A stretch of DNA of 64,000 nucleotides from Psychrobacter frigidicola (GCF_007997305.1 NZ_VORZ01000001.1:186001-250000), one strand, 5' to 3'; counted from the stretch's first letter, positions 9,069 through 19,053 are shown. Notes: generated from the sequence alone by a model not told the origin. Numbers and translations are program-made.

Positions 9069-10040
9069 TTATTCATCCTCTGTCCTTATACCCAAGTTGT
9101 TACAACCTAATTGGTATCCATTGTCACAAGCCTTGGAAAAGTACTTTTTCGCTATAACTGTATTTCGACGTACGCCTATGCCATTAAGGTACATCATACC
9201 AAGGTTATATTGAGATCTAGCATCTCCTTGATTGGCGGCTTTTAGATACCACTTACCGGCTTTAGCATAATCCTGAGGCGCACCTTCGCCATAGCTATAG
9301 ATTGTTCCAAGGTGGTATTGGGCAGGAATATATCCTTGGTCAGCGGATTTTGTATACCACTCGATAGCTTTAGGATAATCCTGACGTACACCTTTACCCT
9401 TGTAGTAAGCGTTACCAATGTTGAATTGAGCCTCAGTATTGCCTTGGTTAGCTAATTTCTGCCACTCCTCAACGACTTTGGCATCATTTTGACGCACACG
9501 CTCGCTCTTTCGATGTGGTACGCCATTGATGAATTTCATGGGACCAATCCCTTGGTTAACAGCTTTTGTACGCCAATCGATATGTTTATCGTAATCCTCG
9601 TCTGTACCTTTGCCATCGTAATTGTAGTAAGTTCTACTAAGTTCAAGTTGAGCCTTAGCGTAGCCTTGATTTGCGGCTTTTGTGAACCATTCAATAGCTT
9701 TAGAGCGATCCTGATCTACCCCTTCGCCATCGTCATACATTATTGCAAGGTTGTATTGGGCAAGATCATATCCTTGGTTAGCTGATTTTGTATACCATCC
9801 AATGGCCTTAGCGTTATCCTCGCGTGTACCTTCGCCATCGTCGTACATTACTGCAAGGCTATATTGAGCCTCAGCATCACCTTGATTGGCTTGTACTGTA
9901 AGGTCTTCAAATTCTTTTTCAACATCTGATTTTACGGGCAAGACATCGCTAGGAAGACTAGTAGTCTGAGTATCAATGACTTTATGACATCCTGTGAGCA
10001 TCAAGCCAGTCAGTAAAAATGTTGCTAGCTTTTTTTTCAT
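9069..10040 (-). CDS. Sel1-repeat lipoprotein
   Basis: A 323-residue protein with a lipoprotein signal (MKKKLATFLLTGLMLTGC) and about seven tandem Sel1-like repeats of roughly 36 residues from about 48 to 315, with the pattern A-x-QGxAxAQYxLGxMYxxGxGVxQDxxKAIxWYxKAA. The repeat near residues 165-195 is badly degraded (GPMKFINGVPHRKSE). Sel1 repeats are alpha-solenoid scaffolds for protein contacts. The protein is probably anchored in the outer membrane on the periplasmic side. It stands alone between the IS remnant and mntP. The specific partner cannot be told from sequence. Confidence 0.8.
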   Translation of the reverse strand: MKKKLATFLLTGLMLTGCHKVIDTQTTSLPSDVLPVKSDVEKEFEDLTVQANQGDAEAQYSLAVMYDDGEGTREDNAKAIGWYTKSANQGYDLAQYNLAIMYDDGEGVDQDRSKAIEWFTKAANQGYAKAQLELSRTYYNYDGKGTDEDYDKHIDWRTKAVNQGIGPMKFINGVPHRKSERVRQNDAKVVEEWQKLANQGNTEAQFNIGNAYYKGKGVRQDYPKAIEWYTKSADQGYIPAQYHLGTIYSYGEGAPQDYAKAGKWYLKAANQGDARSQYNLGMMYLNGIGVRRNTVIAKKYFSKACDNGYQLGCNNLGIRTEDE

Positions 10041-10327
10041 AGCTGTTAGTCCTGTTATTTAATCAAGATAACATTACAATTTATCATTTACATGCTTATC
10101 ATGATGTTTCTAAATACATCATTAGATGGTCTTATTAGGTATACCTATGTCGAACCAATCAAGTGTCTTCACTGGTTTGATTCCCTTAGTGAGGACTTCA
10201 ATATTAAGCTGTAGGCTTTTGACATCATTAGGCTGATTTATTTATAGCAGTGTAACTGTGCACATGAAATGGTGGTATATCTATCTTTTTTAATGAGTCG
10301 CTGTAACTATTAAATATAAAACTGCAT

Positions 10328-10876
10328 TTAAACCACCATATTCACGCCAATAGCTATCAACACCAAACCGCCTAGCGCTTCTGCCCAACTGCCCAGCCAA
10401 GTTCCTGACTTGCGCCCCATATAAGCGCCTAAAACACTTAAAATAGCCGTTGTTAGTGCAATAATTAAACATGCCAAATAAGCATTAACAGCTAACAGGT
10501 TTAACGTAAAGCCTGCCGCCATCGCATCAAGACTCGTTGCTATAGCCAACGACAGCAATGTTTTATGACTTAAATTGATCCGAGTCTCATCGTCATTAAC
10601 GGAGCGCGACTCATAGAGCATCTTAATTCCAAGTACTACCAGTATGACAAAAGCAACCCAAGAAGCACCTTCAGAAAACCAGCCTAGCATGGTAGAGCCA
10701 AGCGCATAACCAATCAGTGGCATCACCCCTTGAGCAACACCAAAATACAACCCAATGAGTAAGGCCATTTTTATAAACTGTGGCTTAGAGTCAACCCTGT
10801 GAGTGGAGCCAAGACCGATTGAAGCGGCAAACGCATCTGCAGCCAGTGCTAGCGCCAACAATAATATCTCTAACAT
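10328..10876 (-). CDS. mntP: Manganese efflux pump MntP
   Basis: A 182-residue inner membrane protein with six predicted membrane segments, the usual MntP/YebN size. The two halves carry the paired acidic motifs [10 protein letters not shown] (about 11-20) and TSLDAMAAG (about 114-122), which in this family line the cation path. It exports Mn2+ when the metal is in excess. I did not see a clear riboswitch in the roughly 280 bases before the gene. It is monocistronic, facing away from the serpin gene. Confidence 0.9.
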   Translation of the reverse strand: MLEILLLALALAADAFAASIGLGSTHRVDSKPQFIKMALLIGLYFGVAQGVMPLIGYALGSTMLGWFSEGASWVAFVILVVLGIKMLYESRSVNDDETRINLSHKTLLSLAIATSLDAMAAGFTLNLLAVNAYLACLIIALTTAILSVLGAYMGRKSGTWLGSWAEALGGLVLIAIGVNMVV

Positions 10877-11079
10877 AATAAAGTAGTGCTCTTTTTATAG
10901 GGATTATTGTTCGGACTGCTTTGATGTGATTGGGATGGGTCATAGTTTAGCGGCATAATAAATTCAAGCAACCTCTAAGTGAGTTTTCAAATGTTTTAAT
11001 GCCTATTATTGATAGCTTAATACGTTTATTTAACTGATGCTATGTGTGGGTTTAATCAAACCTGAACCATTAATTTTGT

Positions 11080-11125
11080 TAGCATATGTTTACTAAATCA
11101 CGCTAAACCCTTGTATATAATCAGA
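11080..11125 (+). promoter_or_regulatory. Promoter block of the first serpin gene
   Basis: TTAGCATATGTTTACTAAAT (11079-11098) and a TATAAT at 11116-11121 are nearly repeated before the third serpin gene (TATAAT at 19807-19812). TATAAT is a good -10. The conserved TGTTTACTAAAT lies about 21 bases upstream, too far for an ideal -35, so it may be an activator or repressor site shared by both genes. Confidence 0.5.
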
Positions 11126-11157
11126 ACATCATTCGAATTATAAAAGGGTACAACGCC

Positions 11158-12513
11158 GTGAAAAACCGTAACCAATACACTTATAAAAAGCCCATAATGA
11201 AGCTCAGCGTGAGTACGCTTGCTTTAGGCAGTTTACTAGCAATTGCGGGTTGTAATAATAGCCTAGTTGATAATCAACTGATAAAAGTGACAGATAACAA
11301 ACCCATAGTCAGCAAGACTGAGAACACTTCGACCCCAAAGACTAATAAGGATTATATCGCTGCTGACGACTCTGCTTCAACGCCTGAAGGTGTAAAAAAA
11401 GTCGTCGACGCCAACAACCAATTCGCTATTGATTTGTATAAACAGATAAATAAGCAACCTGCACAAGCAGAGAATAACGTATTTTTCTCACCCTATAGCT
11501 TGTCTACTGCCATGGCCATGCTCTATGCCGCAGCAGAGAAAGAAACAAAGCAGCAAATCCAAAATACCTTTCATTATCCGACGCCAGCTATCCTTAATCC
11601 CAATAGTGCCGCGCTCTACAATCAATTTAACAAGCCTAATCCAAACTATGATTTAAGTACGGTTAATGACTTATGGATGCGTCAAGGCTTAAGTCCCAAT
11701 CAAAGTTATTTGGATACGGTACAGCGCTATTATGGTGGTCAAGTCACCAATCTTGATTTTAAGAACAGTCCCGAGCCATCACGTCAGATTATCAATAAAA
11801 CCATTGCTAAGCATACCAAGCAGATGATTCCTGAGCTGCTAGCAAAAAACAGTATCAAGCCTTCTACCGCTGCTGTATTAACCAATGCGGTTTATTTTAA
11901 AAGCGAATGGGCACAGCCTTTGGGTCTGCAAGGTAGCTCTCAGCCTTTTTATAATGCTGATGGGTCAACGTCCTCAGAAGCGATGATGTATGAAATAGCT
12001 AATTTTGATTACATGGAAGATGAGCACATACAAATGGTAGAACTGCCTTATAAAGGCGACGACCTATCAATGCTGATTGTCTTACCAAAATTAAAAGAAG
12101 CCGCCGCTATGCAAAAGCTGGTAGCTAATTTGAGTCCCACTCAAATGAATAAATGGACTGAGAAGTTGGAGAATAAAGAGATTTTTCTTGTTATGCCCAA
12201 GTTTAAATTAGAAGAAAGCTATCAGATGGAGGCGATATTGTCCAAGATGGGAATGCCGATAGCTTTTGGTAGTCGCGCTGACTTTGGTTTGTTTAATGAC
12301 AAGCAGTCACTGGCAGTAGACTCTATCACTCACAAAGCCGTGGTTGAGGTTGATGAAAAAGGAACGGTTGCGGCAGCAGCAACGGGTTTTGGCATGGTTC
12401 CTGTTATGGCTACTTATGAAGCTGAACTTACAGCAGACCATCCGTTTATATTTATGATTAAAGACAATAAAACCGATGCCATATTGTTCTTAGGGCAAAT
12501 GAATAAACTATAG
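11158..12513 (+). CDS. Serpin-family lipoprotein 1
   Basis: A 451-residue serine protease inhibitor of the serpin fold with a lipoprotein signal: the lipobox Cys is near residue 32 (LLAIAGC), after a long charged N-region that its two paralogues share, which supports the GTG start. A Ser/Thr-rich linker precedes the serpin domain (from about 75: NQFAIDLYKQI, FFSPYSLSTAMAMLYAAAE). The hinge EKGTVAAAATG (400-410) is inhibitory-type, with small residues throughout. Counting 17 residues from the hinge Glu places P1-P1' near Val416-Met417. It is probably surface- or periplasm-anchored and traps an elastase- or subtilisin-like protease. That target is inference. Confidence 0.88.
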   Translation: MKNRNQYTYKKPIMKLSVSTLALGSLLAIAGCNNSLVDNQLIKVTDNKPIVSKTENTSTPKTNKDYIAADDSASTPEGVKKVVDANNQFAIDLYKQINKQPAQAENNVFFSPYSLSTAMAMLYAAAEKETKQQIQNTFHYPTPAILNPNSAALYNQFNKPNPNYDLSTVNDLWMRQGLSPNQSYLDTVQRYYGGQVTNLDFKNSPEPSRQIINKTIAKHTKQMIPELLAKNSIKPSTAAVLTNAVYFKSEWAQPLGLQGSSQPFYNADGSTSSEAMMYEIANFDYMEDEHIQMVELPYKGDDLSMLIVLPKLKEAAAMQKLVANLSPTQMNKWTEKLENKEIFLVMPKFKLEESYQMEAILSKMGMPIAFGSRADFGLFNDKQSLAVDSITHKAVVEVDEKGTVAAAATGFGMVPVMATYEAELTADHPFIFMIKDNKTDAILFLGQMNKL

Positions 12514-12529
12514 CTTAAGGATGCAAGAA

Positions 12530-13051
12530 ATGATGACCATAAAAATGATGCTGATACCCTTAGCAATGCTACTGACTGCTTGTCAAAGCACTTCATTGTC
12601 ACAGCCTGATTTGAGTCAAACCATTAAGGTAGAGCAACACTCAGAGCCGCTAATACATTACCGTACATCAGGTATTGAGAGTTTATTTTATACCTATCCA
12701 TTTGAGTTCTCTGATCTTGATAAAAGTGATGTTATGGATGAGGTAAACGTACGACTCGCCTATGAAGAAGGCTGTGTTTATCTCTATTATGGGCCGTATA
12801 AAACGATTCCTTTTTTACCACAGGGCCAAGCAAGCTGGGATGACAAGAATAAAACGCTCAAATATTTTAATGTCGTTTATGAGGTGGGCGATATCATAGA
12901 AAGCGGTGGCTATAAACTTAGGCCATCGGATCGAGAACGATATGCCAAAGAAGGCTTTGCTAATCAAGCCTCAAGTCGCTGTGATGTCAAAGAGATGATG
13001 ATGTTATCCCGTTTACCCCGTGGTCAGGCGGCTAGAAAAAGCTTGTCGTAG
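12530..13051 (+). CDS. Small lipoprotein of the serpin-cluster family
   Basis: About 173 residues with a lipobox (LAMLLTAC). The start at 12530 is preferred to 12521 because AAGG at 12517-12520 abuts the earlier ATG. The core EGCVYLYYGPYKTIPFLPQG, then W, then VYEVGDIIESGGY is shared with six other small lipoproteins here: a G-C pair in a beta strand, a Pro-rich turn, a hydrophobic strand and a Gly-Asp/Glu turn. It follows serpin 1 by 16 bases, so the two are probably co-transcribed. I know no function for the family. Confidence 0.75.
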   Translation: MMTIKMMLIPLAMLLTACQSTSLSQPDLSQTIKVEQHSEPLIHYRTSGIESLFYTYPFEFSDLDKSDVMDEVNVRLAYEEGCVYLYYGPYKTIPFLPQGQASWDDKNKTLKYFNVVYEVGDIIESGGYKLRPSDRERYAKEGFANQASSRCDVKEMMMLSRLPRGQAARKSLS

Positions 13052-13186
13052 TTCGGTATTTATGGCGCTAGAATGTCAGATGTACTTATTTACTCTTAGA
13101 GTAAGTAACTAAACTTGGCGTTTAATTGCAATCGTATTTAAAGGTGTTTAGGCAATATTTTTATTAATAGATACTAGGAGTAAATA

Positions 13187-13729
13187 ATGATAACCCGCAA
13201 TATTCGAAGCCTTTTTATAGTCCCAATTTTCGTTTTATTGAGTTTATCGGGTTGTCAAACCACAGATGTCATTGAGGGTGCAGAACTGGCCTCAGATCAA
13301 CCAGATGTGACTAAATATAGTGATGGCTGGTTCTACTCTTATCCTTTTGCCTACAGTGATTTAGACAAGACAGAACTCGCTTTTAGAGATCCGAGCGTTG
13401 TCGTTTTTATAGAGTATGAGGACGGCTGTTTGTATTTTAATGATGGTCATCAGCGCACAACGCCTCTATTACCCTATGGTCATGCTATATGGAACGATGA
13501 GAAAAAGGTATTGAACTACTTTGGCAGCGATTATCACATCGGCTATAACATTGAATCACCAGGCTATATTTTAACGCCCTCTCAAAAGCATGAATTTAAA
13601 AACAAGCAAGGACAGTTTAATAGCAGAACAGGGTTTGTGACGACTCCTCGTAGCGAATGCGATACAGGTCAGATTACGTATTTATTTTCACTACCGCCAG
13701 GCGTTATAGATCCAACGCCGTTTCTTTAG
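13187..13729 (+). CDS. Small lipoprotein of the serpin-cluster family
   Basis: A 180-residue lipoprotein (lipobox SLSGC, Cys near 23; AGGAG seven bases before the ATG). It is the closest relative of the preceding gene: YPFAYSDLDKTE matches YPFEFSDLDKSD, and EDGCLYFNDGHQRTTPLLPYG then NYFGSDYHIGYNIESPGY aligns over the whole core. The second conserved Cys near the C-terminus (RSECD) is also present in both (SRCD). A recent tandem duplication is likely. No known domain. Confidence 0.75.
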   Translation: MITRNIRSLFIVPIFVLLSLSGCQTTDVIEGAELASDQPDVTKYSDGWFYSYPFAYSDLDKTELAFRDPSVVVFIEYEDGCLYFNDGHQRTTPLLPYGHAIWNDEKKVLNYFGSDYHIGYNIESPGYILTPSQKHEFKNKQGQFNSRTGFVTTPRSECDTGQITYLFSLPPGVIDPTPFL

Positions 13730-13806
13730 ATTTATATGATTCAGTGCTCTATACCAATAGAGTCGCCTACTAAAGTCCTGATAAAACCAAGCAACGAGAC
13801 AAATTA

Positions 13807-14343
13807 ATGAATAATGTAAAATTAAAAAATGGCTTATTATCAACCACTTTCGGAATTTTTATACTGCCCATTTTATTTGGCTGTACTACCTTGAAGCCCT
13901 ATCAAGTAACACCAATAGCAGAAAGAACTGCCATTATCAATGAAAGTCCCTCAGATTCTCCACAACGAGACTCTAATAAATCCCTGTCCGACATATTTAT
14001 TTATCTATCTACGGGCGGTCAAATGCCAGGTATCGTAAGTGGCAAATTTGTTATTAAAGATAATTGTCTTATGTTGCAAGTCGCCAAAGATAAATATATG
14101 ACGCCCTTATTTCCTCCGGATAATGTCGCTTATTTAGAAGAGGAAAAAACTATCGTACTGAAGAAAGGTGTCAAAATTAAATTAGGTGAGAAAATATTTA
14201 CTGGGGGCGTAACAACACCAACGACAAATCTTGAGTTTGCGACTCAAGGAGATGCCGCTTGTCTGACCGAAATAGGCATGGCTATCGATGCCGATATAAT
14301 GGAAGTCTCTGAAGAGATTAAAAGGAAATTGGATACCTACTAA
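13807..14343 (+). CDS. Small lipoprotein of the serpin-cluster family
   Basis: 178 residues; lipobox LFGC with Cys near 26. The core reads SGKFVIKDNCLMLQVAKDKY, then TPLFPPDN, then KIKLGEKIFTGG, and a late Cys (DAACLTE). It is most like the minus-strand gene at 19154-19603 (KFVLNNRCLLF, TPIFPAKY, IIIGETLEIS, PQCLTE). The late Cys is present in every full member and could form a disulfide with the core Cys. Exported and lipid-anchored; function unknown. Confidence 0.7.
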   Translation: MNNVKLKNGLLSTTFGIFILPILFGCTTLKPYQVTPIAERTAIINESPSDSPQRDSNKSLSDIFIYLSTGGQMPGIVSGKFVIKDNCLMLQVAKDKYMTPLFPPDNVAYLEEEKTIVLKKGVKIKLGEKIFTGGVTTPTTNLEFATQGDAACLTEIGMAIDADIMEVSEEIKRKLDTY

Positions 14344-14416
14344 AAAATAGGTGAAGAAGCTGTTTCCCACTGCTTACATTCAAAATACGAGTTTTCTGTC
14401 AAAACGGAGCGCACAG

Positions 14417-14890
14417 ATGAGAAATGCATTTTTGATTTTAACAAGCCTAATAGTCGTCGGTTGTACGACAGCTCCTGTAGCTACTCCATCTGAATCAGTG
14501 GCAATGATAAAGCCTGTTCCAGAAGTTGTAGAACCTGAGAAAACAACCAGTATCTTCACTTACGATGTTAGCCCAACTACCTATGCTCAACCTGTCGCAG
14601 CAGTCAGAGGGGTGTTTGTCTGGGAAAATGGGTGTATTTATATAATAGATGACGGCGAATATAGGACTGCTCTGTTTCCTTCACTTCCAAAAGGTATCTT
14701 TAAGTGGGATGAAGCGACTAAAACATTAGACCTTGAGGGTCATGTTTTTAAAATGGGTGATTATATAAGCACAAATGGTTCATACAAACGCTATACCCCT
14801 AACACAGTGGGTGGTGCAGATTATGAAAAACAAGGCGATAAAAAATGCTTAACACCATCTGTTGCAAAGATAGGTACTTTTTTCGATTAA
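14417..14890 (+). CDS. Small lipoprotein of the serpin-cluster family
   Basis: 157 residues from the ATG at 14417, chosen over a GTG at 14351 because GGAG (14406-14409) is seven bases away and the protein then begins with a compact lipoprotein signal (MRNAFLILTSLIVVGC). The core is RGVFVWENGCIYIIDDGEYR, ALFPSLPKGIFKWDE, VFKMGDYISTNGS and a late Cys (KKCLTP). It lies 118 bases before serpin 2. Same family as its neighbours, function unknown. Confidence 0.72.
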   Translation: MRNAFLILTSLIVVGCTTAPVATPSESVAMIKPVPEVVEPEKTTSIFTYDVSPTTYAQPVAAVRGVFVWENGCIYIIDDGEYRTALFPSLPKGIFKWDEATKTLDLEGHVFKMGDYISTNGSYKRYTPNTVGGADYEKQGDKKCLTPSVAKIGTFFD

Positions 14891-15008
14891 AGAGCGAATA
14901 AATTAAATTGAGTATAGATAGGCACGCTTACCAAATTATACTAAACGATTGTATAGAGATGATATTAGAATGGCATCATCTTAACCCTACATTATTAGTG
15001 AAGCAGAT

Positions 15009-16400
15009 ATGAAGAATAACCAGTGTTGTTGTCCTAAAAAAGCATACGGTAATCGTGTCATGGGTGCATTGGCGGTCAGCAGCCTGTTATTGATTGTCAG
15101 TGGCTGTGATAGCACCATCAAAGAGTCTAAACCTACTGACACAGTAACCAATACCGCACCAAACTCAGACCAGTCATCCTTACCAGATAAGACTAAAAAT
15201 AAGTCTGATTATAAGGCTGTTAGCAAAGATGGCTTTATTGCTGCTGATGATGACGATTCAACACCAAATGGCGTCACCCAAGTCATCACTGCCAACAATC
15301 AGTTTGCCATTGATATGTACCAGCAGATAAATGATCAACCTGACCAAGCAGATAAGAACGTATTTTTCTCGCCCTATAGTTTGTCTACTGCCATGGCCAT
15401 GCTGTATGCCGCAGCCGAGGGAAAGACTAAACAGCAAATTCAAAAGACCTTTTACTATCCCTCAATGGATATTCTTAACCCTAATAGTGCCGCGCTCTAT
15501 AATCAATTTAACAAACCCAATCCCGACTATAAGCTCGCCACGGTTAATGATTTATGGATGCAACAAGGGCTAACGCCCAATAAGGCATATGTAGACACCA
15601 TACAACGTTATTACGGCGGTCAAGTGACCAACCTTGATTTTGAAGGCAGTCCTGATCCTTCACGCCTAATCATTAATAAAAAAATTGCTCAGCATACCAA
15701 TCAGTTGATTCCTGAATTACTACCGAAGGGCAGTATCAAACCCATTACGGTCTCAGTATTAACTAACGCCGTTTATTTCAAGGGCGATTGGAAAATACCT
15801 TTTGAGGTTAAAAGCACCAGTGAGCAGCCTTTTTATAACCATACGGGCACAAGTGCTAATGTCAGAATGATGCAACTACAGTCGTATTTTAGATATAACG
15901 AGGACAAGCAGGTGCAGGTCGTGCAACTGCCTTATAAGGGCGACGACTTGTCTATGCTGGTGGTATTACCAAAATCAAAAGACAAAGCAGCCATGCAGCA
16001 GCTGATGCGTGATTTGAGCGCTGATAAGATTAAGCAATGGAGTAAAGACTTAGTAGGACAAGGGGTGAACGTTCATCTACCAAAGTTTAAGCTTGAAGAA
16101 GCCTACCAGATGAAAAATCTGCTGACGGATATGGGTATGCCAAGAGCCTTTCAAAACGGAGCTGGGTTTAACTTATTCGATAACAGCCCGCCTATAAAGA
16201 TTGACGACGTTTACCACAAAGCAGTGGTTATCGTGGATGAAAAAGGAACGGAGGCGGCAGCAGCGACCGGCATTGTTGCCGATTCAACTGCGGCGTCTGC
16301 TCCACCCCCTGTGTTTAAAGCCGATCATCCGTTTATTTTTATGATTCAAGACAATAAAACCGATGCGATATTGTTCTTAGGGCAAGTGAATAAGCCTTAG
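15009..16400 (+). CDS. Serpin-family lipoprotein 2
   Basis: A 463-residue lipoprotein serpin with the lipobox Cys near 33 (LLLIVSGC) after an N-region that is unusually Cys-rich (NNQCCCPKK). The linker is Asp/Ser/Thr-rich and the serpin domain starts near 95. The hinge EKGTEAAAATG begins near residue 411 and is inhibitory-type. Predicted P1-P1' is Thr427-Ala428 in a loop containing DSTAASAPPP, so the bait differs fully from serpins 1 and 3 while the shutter and breach regions stay conserved (DHPFIFMIQDNKTDAILFLG). A weak -10 may lie around 14953-14966. It is followed by a TTG-start lipoprotein. Confidence 0.88.
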   Translation: MKNNQCCCPKKAYGNRVMGALAVSSLLLIVSGCDSTIKESKPTDTVTNTAPNSDQSSLPDKTKNKSDYKAVSKDGFIAADDDDSTPNGVTQVITANNQFAIDMYQQINDQPDQADKNVFFSPYSLSTAMAMLYAAAEGKTKQQIQKTFYYPSMDILNPNSAALYNQFNKPNPDYKLATVNDLWMQQGLTPNKAYVDTIQRYYGGQVTNLDFEGSPDPSRLIINKKIAQHTNQLIPELLPKGSIKPITVSVLTNAVYFKGDWKIPFEVKSTSEQPFYNHTGTSANVRMMQLQSYFRYNEDKQVQVVQLPYKGDDLSMLVVLPKSKDKAAMQQLMRDLSADKIKQWSKDLVGQGVNVHLPKFKLEEAYQMKNLLTDMGMPRAFQNGAGFNLFDNSPPIKIDDVYHKAVVIVDEKGTEAAAATGIVADSTAASAPPPVFKADHPFIFMIQDNKTDAILFLGQVNKP

Positions 16401-16507
16401 TTGGAGGCAATCCAATTAGGATATGGGTGGATTAGTAAACAAAATAAAATTACAAAACATTCTTCCTCTTATATCAGCATAGAATCTCAACAATTTAGGA
16501 GTGAGTA

Positions 16508-16975
16508 TTGTCAAATCGTCCCATTTTACTAACCGCAGTCTTAGCTCTGATATCAGTTTCAGGGTGCACTCATCAGATGTTAGAAAAACTTCCAATCGTT
16601 CAAGCAGTCGAACCAGTGGCTGTTGTGGTTAAGCAGCCGTTGCAAATTGCTACTTGGTCTCCAACTAAATATAACGGTCGATTTACAGCTATGGGTTTTG
16701 GATATTTAACTGTTGTTAATAACTGTCTTGCTATGGCTAGAGATAGTAAAGAAGTAACGACGAAAGATAATACTTATTTACTGGTACTGGCGGATACTTC
16801 CTTTTCATGGAATGCAGATAAAGAGATTCTAACCTTTGAAGGAAAGCCTTATAAGGTTGGAGATGAGCTTTATCTTGGTGGTACTGTATTTACTTACCCT
16901 AACGCTAACATTACAGATCAGATAAAAGTAAACTGGATAGAATGTGGCTTGGATAAAGGATGGCTGGGTGGGTAG
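16508..16975 (+). CDS. Small lipoprotein of the serpin-cluster family, TTG start
   Basis: A 155-residue lipoprotein starting with TTG at 16508: AGGAG at 16497-16501 is well placed and the frame gives a clean signal (SNRPILLTAVLALISVSGC). The core reads FGYLTVVNNCLAMARDSKE, then LVLADTSFSWN, then PYKVGDELYLGGT, with the late Cys in WIECG. It follows serpin 2 by about 107 bases. A second, broken copy of the same gene follows serpin 3, so serpin plus this gene forms a duplicated unit. Confidence 0.75.
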   Translation: MSNRPILLTAVLALISVSGCTHQMLEKLPIVQAVEPVAVVVKQPLQIATWSPTKYNGRFTAMGFGYLTVVNNCLAMARDSKEVTTKDNTYLLVLADTSFSWNADKEILTFEGKPYKVGDELYLGGTVFTYPNANITDQIKVNWIECGLDKGWLGG

Positions 16976-17225
16976 CGATGAATTTATTTATCAAGCTGGT
17001 TAGATCTATTCGGTTCCCTAGTTAGGACCTGAACATCTAGCTTTGAGTTATTAGTGTCAAAGGTTTTAGTTATTAAAATAGCTACAGTGTACATTTCTAG
17101 GTACATATAGTGATGTTTTCGTGCGTAAAACTATAGTTGGTCGTAAATTTTGTCTAAGTGCTGTTTATACACCTATTGCTCGTATAAATGACATGGACTT
17201 AACCCTTTATTCTGGATACTAAAAA

Positions 17226-17783
17226 ATGAAATATGCTATCCCAGTATTTATTTTAATTTCTTTATCAACAGTAGGATGCCAAAATCAGACTAAGGAAATT
17301 AACAACGACGAGCAAACTTCAATTAGCAATTTGAAAGTAGACGGAAATAATTCATCCAGCATACAACCAGATTTTCCATTACCGAACTATGGGGAAGTTT
17401 ATATGATAGATGAAAACGGTAATACTAGAAGTGACATTGTTATGGAATATGAAGCGCGTAATGAAGGCAGGCTCACTATTAGAAACGGCTGTGTTACCTT
17501 AACATATCCTAAAGACCGTTATCCTACATCTACAGCGGCAGATGATTTTTCTAGTATGCCTATATTTCCTGGAGGATCAAAATTTATTGAAAATGGACAA
17601 GCAATAGAAGTGAATGACAAAATTTATCGAGATGGTGATTATGTTTGGATGAGTGGACGAGGAACCGTTAGAGCGTTCTGGACATCTTATCCGCTTGATA
17701 TGGACTATATCCCTATACCAGATCATTGCGTTGCAGATGAATACTGGGAGGTTGGGGGCACAGGGTTGAGAATTATGGATTAA
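17226..17783 (+). CDS. Small lipoprotein of the serpin-cluster family (divergent member)
   Basis: 185 residues with a lipoprotein signal (lipobox STVGC, Cys near 18). The core EGRLTIRNGCVTLTYPKDRY, then MPIFPGGSKF, then KIYRDGDYVWMSGRG keeps the family pattern, and the late Cys is in DHCVADEY. The C-terminal 14 residues recur as a fragment at 19086-19133, so a second copy once existed. No named domain; exported and lipid-anchored by inference. Confidence 0.65.
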   Translation: MKYAIPVFILISLSTVGCQNQTKEINNDEQTSISNLKVDGNNSSSIQPDFPLPNYGEVYMIDENGNTRSDIVMEYEARNEGRLTIRNGCVTLTYPKDRYPTSTAADDFSSMPIFPGGSKFIENGQAIEVNDKIYRDGDYVWMSGRGTVRAFWTSYPLDMDYIPIPDHCVADEYWEVGGTGLRIMD

Positions 17784-17976
17784 TTCTAATGTCCAAAAAA
17801 TACTTGCTCAATGGACAGTTCTTAGAATTAATAAAGCTTTATTTAACACATTTAAATTCATGGCTTTTTTAAAACATATAGATACAGTCTCGGTAGTGGT
17901 TGTAATAGCATAAGAAGGCTGTATACCATATGACAATAGGCGCATCTTTAATTGAGATGTCTTATCTCTAACAAGA

Positions 17977-19053
17977 CTATTCTGTCGCGTCCTCTGGCAA
18001 TTTCACAATTTGATAATCGTAGACAATACAACGAGACTCACAGGTATTATTAAGATCAGCGGGCCGCAGCTGGCTTACTACCTTCCAGTTTATCCCATCC
18101 CTTGATTTGAGTACCTGCTTGTTTTTATTGGTAACCATGAAATCCTCCGATAAGGGCGATAGCTTACTGATGTAATAATCGAATTCATTGTCATCCTTTG
18201 GCAGCTTTTTAAGCAACCATTTTTTATCACGGTAAATATAAAGATAATCTGCAGCTTGTAATAATAGGGTGTCTGAATTATGTTGTAGATTACGTGGACC
18301 AGCACTTAATAAATTTTCAGTTGATAGGCTTCGCCAATTAGCCAAGTCATTAGAAGCATAAAGAGCCATAGCGTCGCCCGTTAATAAATACTCACCTTCA
18401 AAATAGTCAGCATCATAAAAAGCAGGTACGGTTTTTATTTGTTGCTGTTGCCAGTGCTTACCATCACGACTAGTGGCCACTACACCATATTGACCCGTGA
18501 CAACAAACCCTCCGTTTAGATAACGGATATTGGTAAAAGGGTTACTACCTCGCGAGTAAACCTTCTCCCAATTCACGCCATCCTTACTACGCACAATCAC
18601 ACCAAGAAAGTTATGTGGTGGTACGCCTTCACCTGCATTATAAAACCAACCATTAGCAAAGATTAAGCTTCTTCCTGACGTAGGTATACGTGAAGGAGTT
18701 GGTGCCCAGTCGCGTCCATTAGTTGAGATATAGGGTTGATACCCAACCTCAGCGATCACTTTGGGTGAAGTCACAGGCTTTACGAGAGATACAAATAAGC
18801 CATTTCCCTGTGCTATTAGACCTCCAGGAGCTTCGGGCATAAGCTGCCATACTACTCCTGTTGGACGAGTATCAATATTAATTGGTTCCCCTGCATCACT
18901 TAAGGTGTTTTTACTAATAGCGCTAACGCCATTGCTTTCAAATCCTGATAGCGGTTTTGGGTTGCTCGCGCAGCCAACGATTGCCGCATTAAGACTTATT
19001 ATAAGAAGAATTATAAAAGCATTTATATGCATAAGAGCGCGTACTTTAAGCAT
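17977..19053 (-). CDS. Asp-box (BNR-like) beta-propeller lipoprotein
   Basis: About 358 residues from the ATG at 19053 (AGGA seven bases upstream; an ATG at 19059 is too close). Lipobox AIVGC. At least five S-x-D-G-x-x-W type motifs are spread along the chain: STNGRDW, SKDGVNW, SRDGKHW, SNDLANW and SRDGINW. These are the Asp-box turns of sialidase-like beta-propellers. The catalytic Arg triad of sialidases is not evident, so a binding or scaffold role is as likely as an enzyme. It is inserted, on the opposite strand, between a small lipoprotein gene and a fragment of that gene's copy. Confidence 0.7.
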   Translation of the reverse strand: MLKVRALMHINAFIILLIISLNAAIVGCASNPKPLSGFESNGVSAISKNTLSDAGEPINIDTRPTGVVWQLMPEAPGGLIAQGNGLFVSLVKPVTSPKVIAEVGYQPYISTNGRDWAPTPSRIPTSGRSLIFANGWFYNAGEGVPPHNFLGVIVRSKDGVNWEKVYSRGSNPFTNIRYLNGGFVVTGQYGVVATSRDGKHWQQQQIKTVPAFYDADYFEGEYLLTGDAMALYASNDLANWRSLSTENLLSAGPRNLQHNSDTLLLQAADYLYIYRDKKWLLKKLPKDDNEFDYYISKLSPLSEDFMVTNKNKQVLKSRDGINWKVVSQLRPADLNNTCESRCIVYDYQIVKLPEDATE

